Shown: positions 17,214-26,611, counted from the stretch's first letter. The stretch is 64,000 nt of DNA from Enterococcus_K sp051713825 (GCF_051713825.1 NZ_JBIOQR010000001.1:248001-312000), one strand, 5' to 3'. The notes: generated by a model not told the origin, from the letters alone. Program-made: numbers and translations.

Positions 17214-18821
17214 TTGGATATATCGACAGATGTAAGTTCAACAAATAACGTTGAGATTGATGTAAATGTCTTACTTGAACTTTTAAAAAATCAGACTGAA
17301 ACGATTGATTCTCTAAAGAAAACCAACCAAGCATTAACCACCGAAATTCAACTACTGAATGAAAAACTCAACTACTTTATGAATCGCCAATTCGGGCGCT
17401 CAAAGGAAACTATTTCCTCAGATGTTAGTGGTCAATTAAATTTATTCACAGAGGAACTCGAAGAGGCCTCTATATTTACCGTACCCAAAGAAGAAAAACC
17501 GGCCCCTGAAAAAAAGTCTAAAAGGAAGAGTGGCCAAAAAGCTGAGAAAATCGCGCACCTTCCTTTAACTGAAATACACCATGAACTTCCACAAGAAGAA
17601 CGTTCTTGTGAACATTGTGGTACTCAAATGATTGATATCGGTACAACAAAATTACGTGAAGAGGTCCGATTCCATCAAGCAATGTTGGATCGATTGGCTC
17701 ACATTCAACACACTTATTGTTGTAAGGCATGTGAAAAGGCAGATGTTTCTTCCTATAAGAAGGCACCTGTTCCTAAACCAGTCGTCCCAAATAGTTTAGG
17801 CTCAAACAGTATTATTGCGGAAACAATCCGTCTAAAATTCGGTCAAAAAAGTCCAGCGAATCGCCAAGAAATTTATTGGCGAGAAACACTCGGACTCGAT
17901 ATCTCACGCGATAATATGACAAACTGGCATATCAAAGCTTGTCATCATGCGTTAGATCCGGTTGCCGAACGATTCAAACATTATTTGAATCAAGAAGAGA
18001 TTCTTCATGCAGACGAGACGAGCTATCAAGTGATTCAGAGTAAAAAAGCAAAAACCTATTACTGGCTCTTCTCAACCGGGAAACATAGTGCACAGCCTAT
18101 TGCCTATTACCATCATGCAGAGTCTAAATCTGGGACAGTACCGAAAGAGTTTTTGTCTGACTTTAAGGGGTATCTTCATTGTGATGGCTATGCAGGGTAT
18201 AATTATGTAACGGATGTGAAGCTCGTCTATTGCCTTGCGCACGCACGTCGAAAGTTTTTTGAAGCCATTCCAAAAAATGGTAAGGCCGAACAAACGCCAG
18301 CAGTTGTCGCCGTGAAGATGCTTGACATCTGGTTCGAGCTAGAACGCAAATGGAAGGAAGTCACCATTGAGGAACGTTTTGATAAGCGTCAAGCTTATCT
18401 GAAGCCATTGGTGAACAACTTTTATGAATGGCTAGATACGTTCGTTGCGGTCCCAAAATCGAAGCTAGAGAATGCCGTTGAGTATGTACGGAAGATACGA
18501 AGCGGATTTGAGCGAATCTTTGAGGATGGACGATTGGAATTAAGTAATAATTTGGCCGAGCGTCATATAAAAGAGCTGGTGATTGGGCGAAAAAATTACA
18601 TGCATTCCTGTAGCTTGGAAGGCGCACGAACATCAGGCGTCATTTTGAGTATCTATCGAACGGCAGTAGCCAATGGTCTCGACCCGATTCGATATATAGA
18701 ATTCCTATTTGATCGAGTACCAAATATGGAAACTCAATCAGATGAAGGGTTGGACGCCTTACTTCCCTGGAAACCAGATGTTCAAGCATTATGTAGAACT
18801 ACTTATAAACAGACCAAATAA
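17214..18821 (+). CDS. tnpC: IS66 transposase TnpC
   Basis: DDE transposase of the IS66 family, 535 residues. An N-terminal coiled region (LKKTNQALTTEIQLLNEKL) precedes a zinc finger with CEHCGTQ and CCKACEKA. The catalytic core has Asp in LHADETSYQV, Asp in YLHCDGYAGYNYV and Glu in SNNLAERHIKELVIGRKN. The C-terminal IS66 domain ends in ALLPWKPDVQ. The start is TTG 17214 with GGTGG upstream. No frameshift or stop is seen, so it should be functional. Confidence 0.95.
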   Translation: MDISTDVSSTNNVEIDVNVLLELLKNQTETIDSLKKTNQALTTEIQLLNEKLNYFMNRQFGRSKETISSDVSGQLNLFTEELEEASIFTVPKEEKPAPEKKSKRKSGQKAEKIAHLPLTEIHHELPQEERSCEHCGTQMIDIGTTKLREEVRFHQAMLDRLAHIQHTYCCKACEKADVSSYKKAPVPKPVVPNSLGSNSIIAETIRLKFGQKSPANRQEIYWRETLGLDISRDNMTNWHIKACHHALDPVAERFKHYLNQEEILHADETSYQVIQSKKAKTYYWLFSTGKHSAQPIAYYHHAESKSGTVPKEFLSDFKGYLHCDGYAGYNYVTDVKLVYCLAHARRKFFEAIPKNGKAEQTPAVVAVKMLDIWFELERKWKEVTIEERFDKRQAYLKPLVNNFYEWLDTFVAVPKSKLENAVEYVRKIRSGFERIFEDGRLELSNNLAERHIKELVIGRKNYMHSCSLEGARTSGVILSIYRTAVANGLDPIRYIEFLFDRVPNMETQSDEGLDALLPWKPDVQALCRTTYKQTK

Positions 18822-18883
18822 CCTAAGCTTAGTATAAGGCTTGGGCTATTTGGCGTGTAGGTACTATTTTATTAGGCACTTAC

Positions 18884-18891
18884 TAAGAAAG
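18884..18891. repeat. Right target-site duplication of the IS66 element
   Basis: TAAGAAAG, identical to 16474-16481. Confidence 0.92.
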
Positions 18892-18997
18892 CTACTGGTA
18901 ATAGGCTTTTCAGTACCTTTCATGAGACCAAAGTAGCAAGGCCGCATCTATAATTCCTTCCATCAAAAAGTTCGCAGTCTGATCGCAAGTAGCTTGT

Positions 18998-19056
18998 CAG
19001 TTCCACTTGTGTAGGAACTTTTAGTTGCCAGTTCTACTTTTGTAGGACCTTTTAGT
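18998..19056 (+). repeat. Two tandem 28-base hairpin units
   Basis: Units at 18998-19025 and 19029-19056 differ at a few positions (CAGTTCCACTTGTGTAGGAA versus CAGTTCTACTTTTGTAGGAC). Each begins with an arm that pairs with its own 3' half and ends in TTTTAGT, so each looks like a small terminator. They lie in the non-coding stretch between the IS66 copy and ctsR. Confidence 0.6.
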
Positions 19057-19148
19057 AGAATGGTAAGCGTAGTGCGATACTAGTGAAATGTTTCATTTCG
19101 CTTCCCTACCTCAGCACTAGCAAGAATGGCAAACGTAGACTGATTGAA

Positions 19149-19419
19149 GAGGTTGGGACAGGAGTGTTTAACTCCGAGAACCGGGTAGGTACTGTGCAAC
19201 ATCAACTCATGCTTCGTTGTGTTTTACAGCAATAAGAACCTTCAACTCTAGCATGTCTCATGCGTAGAAGTTGTTGAGAGCGGAACGCAGTCCATCAGTT
19301 CTAAAAGTGTTGCACCTTTAGAAATTGATGGGACGGAGTGCAGATGGAGTTGCTTCTGTATCCACCGTTTATTCGGCTAAAGAGAGATTAGGACATAACG
19401 TATGAAATGTCCCAGCCTC
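19149..19419. repeat. About 270-bp structured intergenic element with 12-bp terminal inverted repeats
   Basis: GAGGTTGGGACA (19149-19160) faces TGTCCCAGCCTC (19408-19419), one mismatch. Inside, around 19290-19335, a long imperfect hairpin pairs GTCCATCAGTTCTAAA with the TTTAGAAATTGATGGGAC arm. No open frame of note is present. The left end matches the repeat at 9207. It could be a miniature mobile element or a non-coding RNA; the rest of 18892-19708 shows no gene. Confidence 0.5.
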
Positions 19420-19708
19420 ACCATTTTAAATAGTCTTAGTAGGAATGGTATGAATAGTAACAATTAGAAGAGAGCTTTCGGCTTCACATTTTTTCTTTAT
19501 TTGGGCAGGTGAATCCGAGAAGCTTACAAATTCAAGCTGTAAAAGTTTTCCGTTAAATAGTAAAATAAGAGGAGTGAATTTGATTTAACACGTGACGGAC
19601 GGGGATTTATTAGCAGAATTTGTGTCTTTATCTATAAGATTCATTAAAAAAAGTGTTTATTTTTATTTAAACAAAAGCATAGTTCTTTCATTCTCTTCCT
19701 AAGTTCGA

Positions 19709-19734
19709 TATAATTAAGGTCAATATTAGTCAAG
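19709..19734 (+). promoter_or_regulatory. ctsR promoter with CtsR operator
   Basis: TATAAT at 19709-19714 is a -10. Immediately downstream GGTCAAT (19718-19724), a three-base spacer and AGTCAAG (19728-19734) match the CtsR heptad direct repeat, at the expected transcription start. The -35 is weak. This predicts autorepression. Confidence 0.85.
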
Positions 19735-19746
19735 GGAATGAAGAGA

Positions 19747-20214
19747 ATGAGTAATCATAATACGTCAGATTTGATTGAAGCATATCTAAAGAGCATTCTT
19801 GAGAATAGTGAAATGATTGAGATTCGACGTGCCGAAATGGCAGATTTATTCAATTGTGTTCCTTCACAAATCAATTATGTAATCAATACCCGTTTCACCA
19901 TTCAACGTGGCTATACGGTTGAGAGTAAGCGTGGCGGTGGTGGTTATATCCGAATCGTTAAAGTTCAATTGTCGGATAAACGACAACTTTTAGAAAGAAT
20001 TAACCAGTTATTTGACCATGAATTAACTGAAAAAAATGCCCTAGCAATTATTCAGAAAATGTATGAGGATGAGATAGTTACTCGAAATGAAGGAAATTTA
20101 ATGCTGAGTGCTATTTCAAAAAATGTGCTAGGCATCTCTGCCAAAGAGAATGTCCTGCGTGCTCAGATACTTAGAGCATTTTTAGAACGACTAAGTTATG
20201 AAGAAAGGAAGTGA
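19747..20214 (+). CDS. ctsR: Transcriptional repressor CtsR
   Basis: Repressor of class III heat-shock genes, 155 residues. The winged helix-turn-helix lies in residues 20-70 with NCVPSQINYVINTRFTIQRGY, and the glycine-rich wing ESKRGGGGYIRI corresponds to the thermosensing loop described for CtsR. I chose ATG 19747 because AAGGGA lies nine bases upstream; ATG 19738 directly abuts it. The operator in its own promoter matches the known binding motif. The operon has clpC next and no mcsA/mcsB. Confidence 0.95.
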   Translation: MSNHNTSDLIEAYLKSILENSEMIEIRRAEMADLFNCVPSQINYVINTRFTIQRGYTVESKRGGGGYIRIVKVQLSDKRQLLERINQLFDHELTEKNALAIIQKMYEDEIVTRNEGNLMLSAISKNVLGISAKENVLRAQILRAFLERLSYEERK

Positions 20215-20219
20215 GCGCT

Positions 20220-22709
20220 TTGAACGAACTATTTACAGAACGAGCTAGAGTGGTCTTATCTATCTCTCAAGAAAAAGCCAAATTTTTTAAACATCAATCA
20301 GTTGGATCAGAGCACTTGTTATTAGCGCTACTATTAGAAACAGAAGGAATTGCGGGGAAAACATTACGCCAAATGGGCTTAAATGATCATGAGGTTCAAG
20401 AGGAAATTGAGCATTTAATTGGTTATGGCACCATTAAATCTTATCCAAAAGGAATTTACTTACCTTATTCACCGCGTGCTAAACAAATTTTTGCCTATGC
20501 TGCAGATGAGGCCAAACGTTTTGGTGTACCAGCGATTGGCACGGAGCATCTGTTATCAGGATTATTAAGAGATGAAGAAATTCTAGCTTCACGAATTGTT
20601 ATGAATTTGGGGTTAGACTTATCTAAAATGCGCCAACTATTAAAACGTAAGATGGGTGTCACAGAACCAAAAGGAAGTACTGGCAATCGTCGTAAAGGTG
20701 GAGCTGCGAAGAATCAACCAACACAAGGGACACCTACGTTAGATTCACTTGCCCGTGACTTAACAAAGCTTGCAAGAGATGGCAAGCTTGATCCAGTGGT
20801 TGGTAGAAGCGCAGAAGTGAAACGTCTAATTCAAATATTAAGTCGCCGAACCAAAAATAATCCGGTCTTAGTTGGAGAACCAGGCGTTGGTAAAACAGCG
20901 ATTGCTGAAGGCTTAGCTCAACGAATCGTGGCACAAGAAGTCCCAGAAGAGATGCAAAAGAAGCGCTTAATGATGTTAGACATGGGTTCTTTAGTTGCTG
21001 GGACCAAGTATCGTGGTGAGTTTGAAGATCGTATGAAAAAAGTGATTGAAGAAATCTATCAAGATGGCGAGATTATTTTATTCATTGATGAGTTGCATAC
21101 CTTGATTGGTGCTGGTGGTGCAGAAGGGGCAATTGATGCCTCAAATATTTTAAAACCGGCGTTAGCTCGTGGGGAACTTCAAACAATTGGTGCAACGACA
21201 CTAGATGAATATCAAAAATATATTGAAAAGGACTCTGCGTTAGAGCGTCGATTTGCTCGGATTCAAGTTGATGAACCGACACCAGATGAAGCAGAAGAAA
21301 TCTTGCAGGGCTTGAGAAGTCGTTATGAAGAACATCATCATGTAGAGATTACAGATGATGCTTTGCGTGCGGCGGTTCAGCTATCTGTTCGTTATATTAA
21401 TTCACGTCAATTGCCGGATAAAGCGATTGATTTGATGGATGAATCTGCGGCAAAAGTTCGTTTAGACAAAGCAGACGAACCGACAGAAACAGCTAAGCTT
21501 CGACAAGAGATGTTATTACTTTCAGCAGATAAAGAGTCGGCTATTCGTAAACAGGATTTTGAAACGGCCGCTCAAATTCGCAAAAAAGAAAAACGCCTTG
21601 AGAAAAAATTAGATGCTCTAGCATTAGTTGAAGCCAAGAATGAGACAGGCTATGCGAATCGTGTAACAGAAGAAGATGTCGCAGCTGTTGTTTCACAATG
21701 GACAGGTGTTCCATTGAAACAATTAGAGAAAAAAGAAAGCAAACGCTTATTGGAGCTTGAAGCGACTCTTCATAAACGTGTGGTTGGTCAAGAGGAAGCG
21801 GTCAAAGCTGTTTCCCGCGCAATTCGTCGTGCAAGAAGTGGGCTGAAGGATCCACAACGACCAATTGGTTCCTTTATGTTCTTAGGACCAACTGGGGTTG
21901 GGAAAACGGAGCTTGCTAAGGCCTTAGCAGAGGCAATGTTTGGTAGTGAAGATTCTCTGATTCGGGTAGATATGTCTGAGTTTATGGAGAAATATAGTAC
22001 CAGTCGTTTGATTGGTTCACCTCCAGGTTATGTCGGCTATGATGAGGGTGGTCAGTTGACTGAAAAGATTCGTCAAAAACCTTATTCTGTCATTTTGTTG
22101 GATGAAGTGGAAAAAGCTCATCCAGATGTCTTTAATATTTTGTTACAAGTATTGGATGACGGTCATTTGACAGATGCTAAGGGGCGTAAAGTCGATTTTA
22201 GAAATACGATTCTTATCATGACTTCAAACATTGGTGCAACTGAGATTCGTGAAGAAAAAAATGTCGGCTTTAATGTCAAAGATTTGACGAAGGATCATGC
22301 GGCAATGCAAAAACGGATTTTAGAAGAATTGAAAAAAGCCTTCCGACCTGAATTCTTAAACCGAATTGATGAAACAGTAGTCTTCCATTCGCTAGGAAAA
22401 GAAGAGATTCATTCGATTGTCAAAATCATGAGTCACGCAGTAGTCAAGCGTTTGGCTGAACAAGATGTTCAAGTTAAGATTACGGGAGCTGCGATAGATG
22501 TTATCAGCAAGGTTGGTTTTGATCCAGAGTATGGTGCAAGACCGATTCGCCGGGCTTTACAAAAAGAAGTTGAGGACCGTTTGAGTGAAGCGTTACTTTC
22601 TGGTCAAATTCATTTCGGAGACAACGTGACAATTGGCGCAACAAAGGGTAAAATAACCGTATCGGTTAAAAATAAAAAAGAAGTCAAAGAAGAATTACAG
22701 CCTGTTTAA
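20220..22709 (+). CDS. clpC: Clp protease ATP-binding subunit ClpC
   Basis: AAA+ unfoldase that feeds substrates to ClpP, about 829 residues. It has an N-terminal double Clp-N repeat (FTERARVVLSISQEKAKF), first AAA domain with GEPGVGKTAIAEG, a middle domain and UVR-like segment (RKQDFETAAQIRKKEKRLEKK), second AAA domain with GPTGVGKTELAKA, and the C-terminal D2-small domain (PEYGARPIRRALQ). I prefer TTG 20220 because AAAGGA lies ten bases upstream; GTG 20211 overlaps the ctsR stop but is one base from that site. It is controlled by CtsR. Confidence 0.95.
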   Translation: MNELFTERARVVLSISQEKAKFFKHQSVGSEHLLLALLLETEGIAGKTLRQMGLNDHEVQEEIEHLIGYGTIKSYPKGIYLPYSPRAKQIFAYAADEAKRFGVPAIGTEHLLSGLLRDEEILASRIVMNLGLDLSKMRQLLKRKMGVTEPKGSTGNRRKGGAAKNQPTQGTPTLDSLARDLTKLARDGKLDPVVGRSAEVKRLIQILSRRTKNNPVLVGEPGVGKTAIAEGLAQRIVAQEVPEEMQKKRLMMLDMGSLVAGTKYRGEFEDRMKKVIEEIYQDGEIILFIDELHTLIGAGGAEGAIDASNILKPALARGELQTIGATTLDEYQKYIEKDSALERRFARIQVDEPTPDEAEEILQGLRSRYEEHHHVEITDDALRAAVQLSVRYINSRQLPDKAIDLMDESAAKVRLDKADEPTETAKLRQEMLLLSADKESAIRKQDFETAAQIRKKEKRLEKKLDALALVEAKNETGYANRVTEEDVAAVVSQWTGVPLKQLEKKESKRLLELEATLHKRVVGQEEAVKAVSRAIRRARSGLKDPQRPIGSFMFLGPTGVGKTELAKALAEAMFGSEDSLIRVDMSEFMEKYSTSRLIGSPPGYVGYDEGGQLTEKIRQKPYSVILLDEVEKAHPDVFNILLQVLDDGHLTDAKGRKVDFRNTILIMTSNIGATEIREEKNVGFNVKDLTKDHAAMQKRILEELKKAFRPEFLNRIDETVVFHSLGKEEIHSIVKIMSHAVVKRLAEQDVQVKITGAAIDVISKVGFDPEYGARPIRRALQKEVEDRLSEALLSGQIHFGDNVTIGATKGKITVSVKNKKEVKEELQPV

Positions 22710-22738
22710 CAACAGTCAGTAAAAATAAGTAAATACGG

Positions 22739-22818
22739 GCAGCGGTGCATGGGCTGTCCCACTAAGTTAGGCTAGGTCTAACTTTTTGGGGTTTATCCAT
22801 TCATTCGCTGCTTTTTTT
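22739..22818 (+). terminator. Two-level terminator after clpC
   Basis: An outer stem GCAGCG (22739-22744)/CGCTGC (22806-22811) is followed by seven T. An inner hairpin AAGTTAG/CTAACTT (22764-22784) is followed by TTT. Confidence 0.7.
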
Positions 22819-22887
22819 GATGGAAAAGAACCAGGTTAAGGCAGGTACCCAAGTCTGGGGAAGGGGAAGAAAATTTCCATTGAGCAC

Positions 22888-22916
22888 TTGACTTTTTATT
22901 GCAGAACCGTTATATC
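22888..22916 (+). promoter_or_regulatory. Promoter of the U32 peptidase pair
   Basis: TTGACT (22888-22893), 17-base spacer, TATATC (22911-22916). Confidence 0.65.
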
Positions 22917-22948
22917 AAATGATGAAAAAGAATAAGAGGAGGCAGTTT

Positions 22949-23872
22949 ATGATTGAACTAGTGGCAACCGCGGAATCCGTTGTACAAGCACAAGCAGTTT
23001 TAACTGCAGGAGTCGATACTGTATATATTGGTGAAGAGAGGTTTGGCTTACGTTTGCCGTACTCGTTTTCGCGCGAAGAACAAAAAGAATTGGTGGCATT
23101 TGCGCATCAGTTAGGCAAAAAAGTCAATGTCGCAGTGAATGGAATTATGCATCCAGAAAAAATGAAGGGGATTCCCGATTACTTAGCCTTTTTAAAGGAA
23201 ATTCAAGTAGATCAGATCACTGTAGGAGATCCTGGTGTGATTTATACGATGAAAAAAAATGAGGCGTTACAAATTCCTTATATTTATGATGCCGAGACGA
23301 TGGTGACAAGCTCTCGTCAAATTAATTTTTGGGCGAAAAAAGGGGCAATTGGGGCCGTTCTTGCTAGAGAAGTTCCGTTTGAAGAGATGCAAGCGATGTC
23401 TTCTAATTTATTGGTACCAGTAGAAGTTCTAGTCTATGGTGCGACCTGTATTCATCAATCCAAACGACCTCTTTTGCAAAACTACTATAACTATACAGAG
23501 TTAGCTGAGTCAACAAGTAAGGAACGTGGGCTGTTTTTATCTGAGCCGAAAAAAGAGGATACACATTATTCGATATATGAAGATAGTCATGGCACACATA
23601 TTTTTGCCAATAATGATGTGAATTTGATGGCTGAGTTAGCGAGACTGAACGAAGAGAACTATACACGTTGGAAGCTGGATGGTATTTTTACAACAGGTGA
23701 GGCATTTGTTTCAATCGCTGAGTTATTTGTTGAGGCCAAACAAGTGATTGAAGCTGGAGAATGGACGCAAGAAACGGCAGAAAATTTTAATCAAAAGGTC
23801 CAAGCCTTACATCCAGAAAATCGTGGATTAGATAGTGGATTTTTCGATTTAGATCCTGACAAAATTAAATAG
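22949..23872 (+). CDS. trhP1: U32-family peptidase, first of pair (TrhP1/YrrN-like)
   Basis: A U32 family protein of 307 residues. In Bacillus the equivalent pair (YrrN, YrrO) is needed for 5-hydroxyuridine formation at tRNA position 34. The N-terminal part has TAGVDTVYIGEERFGLRLPYSFS and the middle MVTSSRQINFWAKKGAIGAVLAREV. It lacks the four-cysteine cluster present in the partner, so it is likely the non-catalytic subunit. I chose ATG 22949 with AGAGGAGG upstream; ATG 22919 would begin before the expected transcript start. The partner begins 12 bases after its stop. Confidence 0.85.
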   Translation: MIELVATAESVVQAQAVLTAGVDTVYIGEERFGLRLPYSFSREEQKELVAFAHQLGKKVNVAVNGIMHPEKMKGIPDYLAFLKEIQVDQITVGDPGVIYTMKKNEALQIPYIYDAETMVTSSRQINFWAKKGAIGAVLAREVPFEEMQAMSSNLLVPVEVLVYGATCIHQSKRPLLQNYYNYTELAESTSKERGLFLSEPKKEDTHYSIYEDSHGTHIFANNDVNLMAELARLNEENYTRWKLDGIFTTGEAFVSIAELFVEAKQVIEAGEWTQETAENFNQKVQALHPENRGLDSGFFDLDPDKIK

Positions 23873-23883
23873 GGAGTATAAAG

Positions 23884-25131
23884 ATGACAACAACAAAAAA
23901 ATTAAAACGTCCGGAAGTCTTGGCTCCGGCAGGTACATTAGAAAAATTAAAAACAGCGATTCACTATGGTGCAGACGCAGTTTATATTGGTGGAAATGCG
24001 TATGGTTTAAGAAGTCGCGCGGGCAATTTTAGTTATGAGGAGATGGCTGAAGGGGTAGCCTTTGCCAAAGCACATAATGCAAAGGTCTATGTAGCCGCGA
24101 ACATGGTCACTCACGAAGGCAATCAAGAAGGTGCGGGAGAATTTTTTAGAGAATTAAGAGATGTCGGTATTTCAGCGGTGATTGTTTCTGATCCAACCTT
24201 AATTGAAATTTGTGCGACAGAAGCACCGGGTTTACCTATCCATTTATCCACACAGGCATCAGCAACGAATTTTGAAACCTTAGAATTTTGGAAAGAGGAA
24301 GGCTTGGAACGGGTTGTTCTAGCTAGAGAGGTTTCGATGGAGGAGGTTGCTGAGATTCGTAAACATACGGATGTCGAGATTGAAGCCTTTATTCATGGCG
24401 CGATGTGTATTTCCTATTCAGGGCGCTGTACCTTATCCAACCATATGTCTATGCGTGATGCCAATCGTGGGGGGTGTTCGCAGTCTTGTCGTTGGAAGTA
24501 TGACTTATTTGATTTGCCTTTTGCAGGGGAAAGAGAAAGTTTGGTCGCAAAAGGAAGAGTCCCTGAAGAATTTTCAATGAGTGCGGTAGATATGTCGATG
24601 ATTGAGCATATTCCAGAGTTAATTGAGAATGGTGTTGATAGTTTCAAAATTGAAGGACGTATGAAGTCTATTCACTATGTTTCGACTGTTTCAAATGTAT
24701 ATAAAGCAGCTGTGGATAGTTATATGGAAGATCCAGAAAACTATGTGTGTAAACAAGAGTGGATTGATGAGCTGTGGAAAGTGGCTCAACGTGAGCTAGC
24801 AACGGGCTTTTATTACCGAACACCGACTGAAGAAGAGCAGCTATTTGGTCCTCGCCGTAAGATTCCTGTGTATAAGTTTATTGGAGAAGTGATGGCCTAC
24901 GATGAAGGAACCAAAATCGCGACGGTTCGACAAAGAAACCATTTTTCTGTAGGTGATGAAATTGAATTTTATGGCCCAGGGTTCAATCATTTCTCACAAT
25001 CAGTGGAAGTTATGTATAATGAAGAAGGGGAGTCAATTGATCGGGCGCCAAACCCAATGATGATTTTGACGATGCCTGTGGAAAAACCAGTAAAGCCTGG
25101 GGATATGATTCGTAAGAAAAAAGAAGACTAA
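23884..25131 (+). CDS. trhP2: U32-family peptidase, second of pair (TrhP2/YrrO-like)
   Basis: U32 protein of 415 residues, matching the length of YrrO. The U32 signature region is EIEAFIHGAMCISYSGRC, and the cysteines follow C-X6-C-X15-C-X3-C (the last pair in CSQSC), consistent with an iron-sulfur centre as in the ho5U and RlhA enzymes. SFKIEGRMKSIHYVSTV and a C-terminal beta domain follow. It acts in prephenate-dependent tRNA wobble uridine hydroxylation by analogy; the peptidase name is historical. The ribosome site is GGGAG. Confidence 0.87.
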   Translation: MTTTKKLKRPEVLAPAGTLEKLKTAIHYGADAVYIGGNAYGLRSRAGNFSYEEMAEGVAFAKAHNAKVYVAANMVTHEGNQEGAGEFFRELRDVGISAVIVSDPTLIEICATEAPGLPIHLSTQASATNFETLEFWKEEGLERVVLAREVSMEEVAEIRKHTDVEIEAFIHGAMCISYSGRCTLSNHMSMRDANRGGCSQSCRWKYDLFDLPFAGERESLVAKGRVPEEFSMSAVDMSMIEHIPELIENGVDSFKIEGRMKSIHYVSTVSNVYKAAVDSYMEDPENYVCKQEWIDELWKVAQRELATGFYYRTPTEEEQLFGPRRKIPVYKFIGEVMAYDEGTKIATVRQRNHFSVGDEIEFYGPGFNHFSQSVEVMYNEEGESIDRAPNPMMILTMPVEKPVKPGDMIRKKKED

Positions 25132-25140
25132 GCGAGAATT

Positions 25141-25188
25141 CTTTTACTTGTGGAAAACTTTTTTCGTTCGAGAAAAAACAAGTAAAAG
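25141..25188 (+). other. Long hairpin upstream of gor
   Basis: CTTTTACTTGT (25141-25151) pairs with ACAAGTAAAAG (25178-25188), with an inner TTTTTTC/GAAAAAA stem. No T-run follows the outer stem, although the inner arm is T-rich. It could terminate the U32 operon or shape the gor leader. Confidence 0.55.
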
Positions 25189-25235
25189 CGAGTAGAAAAG
25201 GGGAATACCTTTTTGATAGAAGGAGGGCTTATAAA

Positions 25236-26585
25236 ATGAAAACATATGACTATCTAGTCATTGGCGGTGGCAGTGGTGGGATTGCTTCTGCTAACCGTGC
25301 TGGAATGTATGGTGCTAAAGTATTACTGATTGAAGGCAATGAGCTAGGTGGTACTTGTGTAAATGTCGGCTGCGTACCTAAAAAAGTCATGTGGCAAGCC
25401 AGTAGTATGCTTGAAATGATTCACAGAGATGCAGCCAGTTATGGAATTCATGCGTCTGTGGAAAGCTTTAATTTTTCAGAGCTTGTGAAAAAAAGAGAAG
25501 CCTATATAGAATTTCTACATGGTGCTTATCAGCGTGGGCTGGATAGCAATAAGGTAGAAGTAGTCAAAGGTTATGCGAAATTTAAAGATCAGCACATCCT
25601 CGAAGTCAATGGTGAGTTATACACAGCTCCCAATATTTTAATTGCGACGGGTGGAAAACCATCTGTAATGAAGATTCCTGGTGGCGAGTTAGCTCTCGAT
25701 TCAAATGATTTTTTTGCGCTAACTGAACAACCAAAAAAAGTCGTGATGTTGGGTGCAGGTTATATTGCTGCAGAATTGGCTGGAGTGATGCATGGCATGG
25801 GGATAGAAGTTCACTGGGCCTATCGTAAAGAACGACCATTACGGAGCTTTGATAAGATGTTAACAGACAATCTTGTAGAAATGTCTAAGGAGGCAGGACT
25901 GTATTTATATGCCAATTCTGTTGCGAAAAAGATAGTGAAAGAAGCAGATGGTCAAGTCAGTGTTTATTTTGAAAATGGGAAGAAGCTTACTGCGGATAAA
26001 GTCTTTTTTGCAGGGGGACGTGTACCAAATACAAGCCAGCTAGGTCTGGAGAATACGGCAATTAAACAATCTGAACAGGGATTCATTGAAGTCGATAAAT
26101 TTCAAAACACAAGTGCAGAAGGGGTTTATGCAATTGGCGATGTAATCGGTAAAATTGATTTGACTCCGGTGGCGATTGCAGCGGGGCGTCGTTTATCTGA
26201 GCGCCTATTTAATGGGAAAACAGAGGAATACTTAGATTATAACTTAGTACCGACAGTGGTCTTTACACATCCACCCATTGCTACAATTGGTTTAACAGAA
26301 GAGGAAGCATTGGCGCAATATGGTGAGAAGCAGATTAAAGTCTACCGTTCTCGATTTACGCCGATGTACTTTGCTTTAAATGATTATCGTCAAAAGTGTG
26401 AAATGAAGCTAGTCTGTTTAGGTGAAGACGAAAAAATTATCGGCTTACATGGAATTGGTATTGGTGTTGATGAGATGCTTCAAGGCTTTGCAGTGGCAAT
26501 CAAGATGGGTGCTACAAAAAAAGACTTTGATCAGACAGTTGCGATTCATCCAACCGGTTCAGAAGAATTTGTTACTATGCGTTAG
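25236..26585 (+). CDS. gor: Glutathione-disulfide reductase
   Basis: FAD-dependent class I pyridine nucleotide-disulfide oxidoreductase, 449 residues, reducing oxidised glutathione with NADPH. The N-terminal FAD motif is GGGSGGIASANRAGMYGAK and the redox motif GGTCVNVGCVPKKVMW has both active cysteines. The second dinucleotide motif is GAGYIAAELAGV, followed by YAIGDVIGKIDLTPVA and the C-terminal catalytic His in AIHPTGSEE. GAAGGAGG precedes ATG 25236. It is monocistronic, ending in a strong terminator. Confidence 0.95.
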   Translation: MKTYDYLVIGGGSGGIASANRAGMYGAKVLLIEGNELGGTCVNVGCVPKKVMWQASSMLEMIHRDAASYGIHASVESFNFSELVKKREAYIEFLHGAYQRGLDSNKVEVVKGYAKFKDQHILEVNGELYTAPNILIATGGKPSVMKIPGGELALDSNDFFALTEQPKKVVMLGAGYIAAELAGVMHGMGIEVHWAYRKERPLRSFDKMLTDNLVEMSKEAGLYLYANSVAKKIVKEADGQVSVYFENGKKLTADKVFFAGGRVPNTSQLGLENTAIKQSEQGFIEVDKFQNTSAEGVYAIGDVIGKIDLTPVAIAAGRRLSERLFNGKTEEYLDYNLVPTVVFTHPPIATIGLTEEEALAQYGEKQIKVYRSRFTPMYFALNDYRQKCEMKLVCLGEDEKIIGLHGIGIGVDEMLQGFAVAIKMGATKKDFDQTVAIHPTGSEEFVTMR

Positions 26586-26611
26586 TTGATTTAGTTAGAA
26601 AAAAGTAACCG

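Larger units (their letters stand above)
16482..18883 (+). mobile_element. Complete IS66-family insertion sequence
   Basis: A 2402-bp element. Its terminal inverted repeats begin GTAAGTGCCTAATAA at the left, with the reverse complement at the right, and match imperfectly for about 26 bp. It carries the three IS66 genes and is flanked by an exact 8-bp duplication. The reading frames are intact, so it is probably recent and potentially active. It inserted downstream of the tuf terminator without breaking a gene. Confidence 0.95.
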
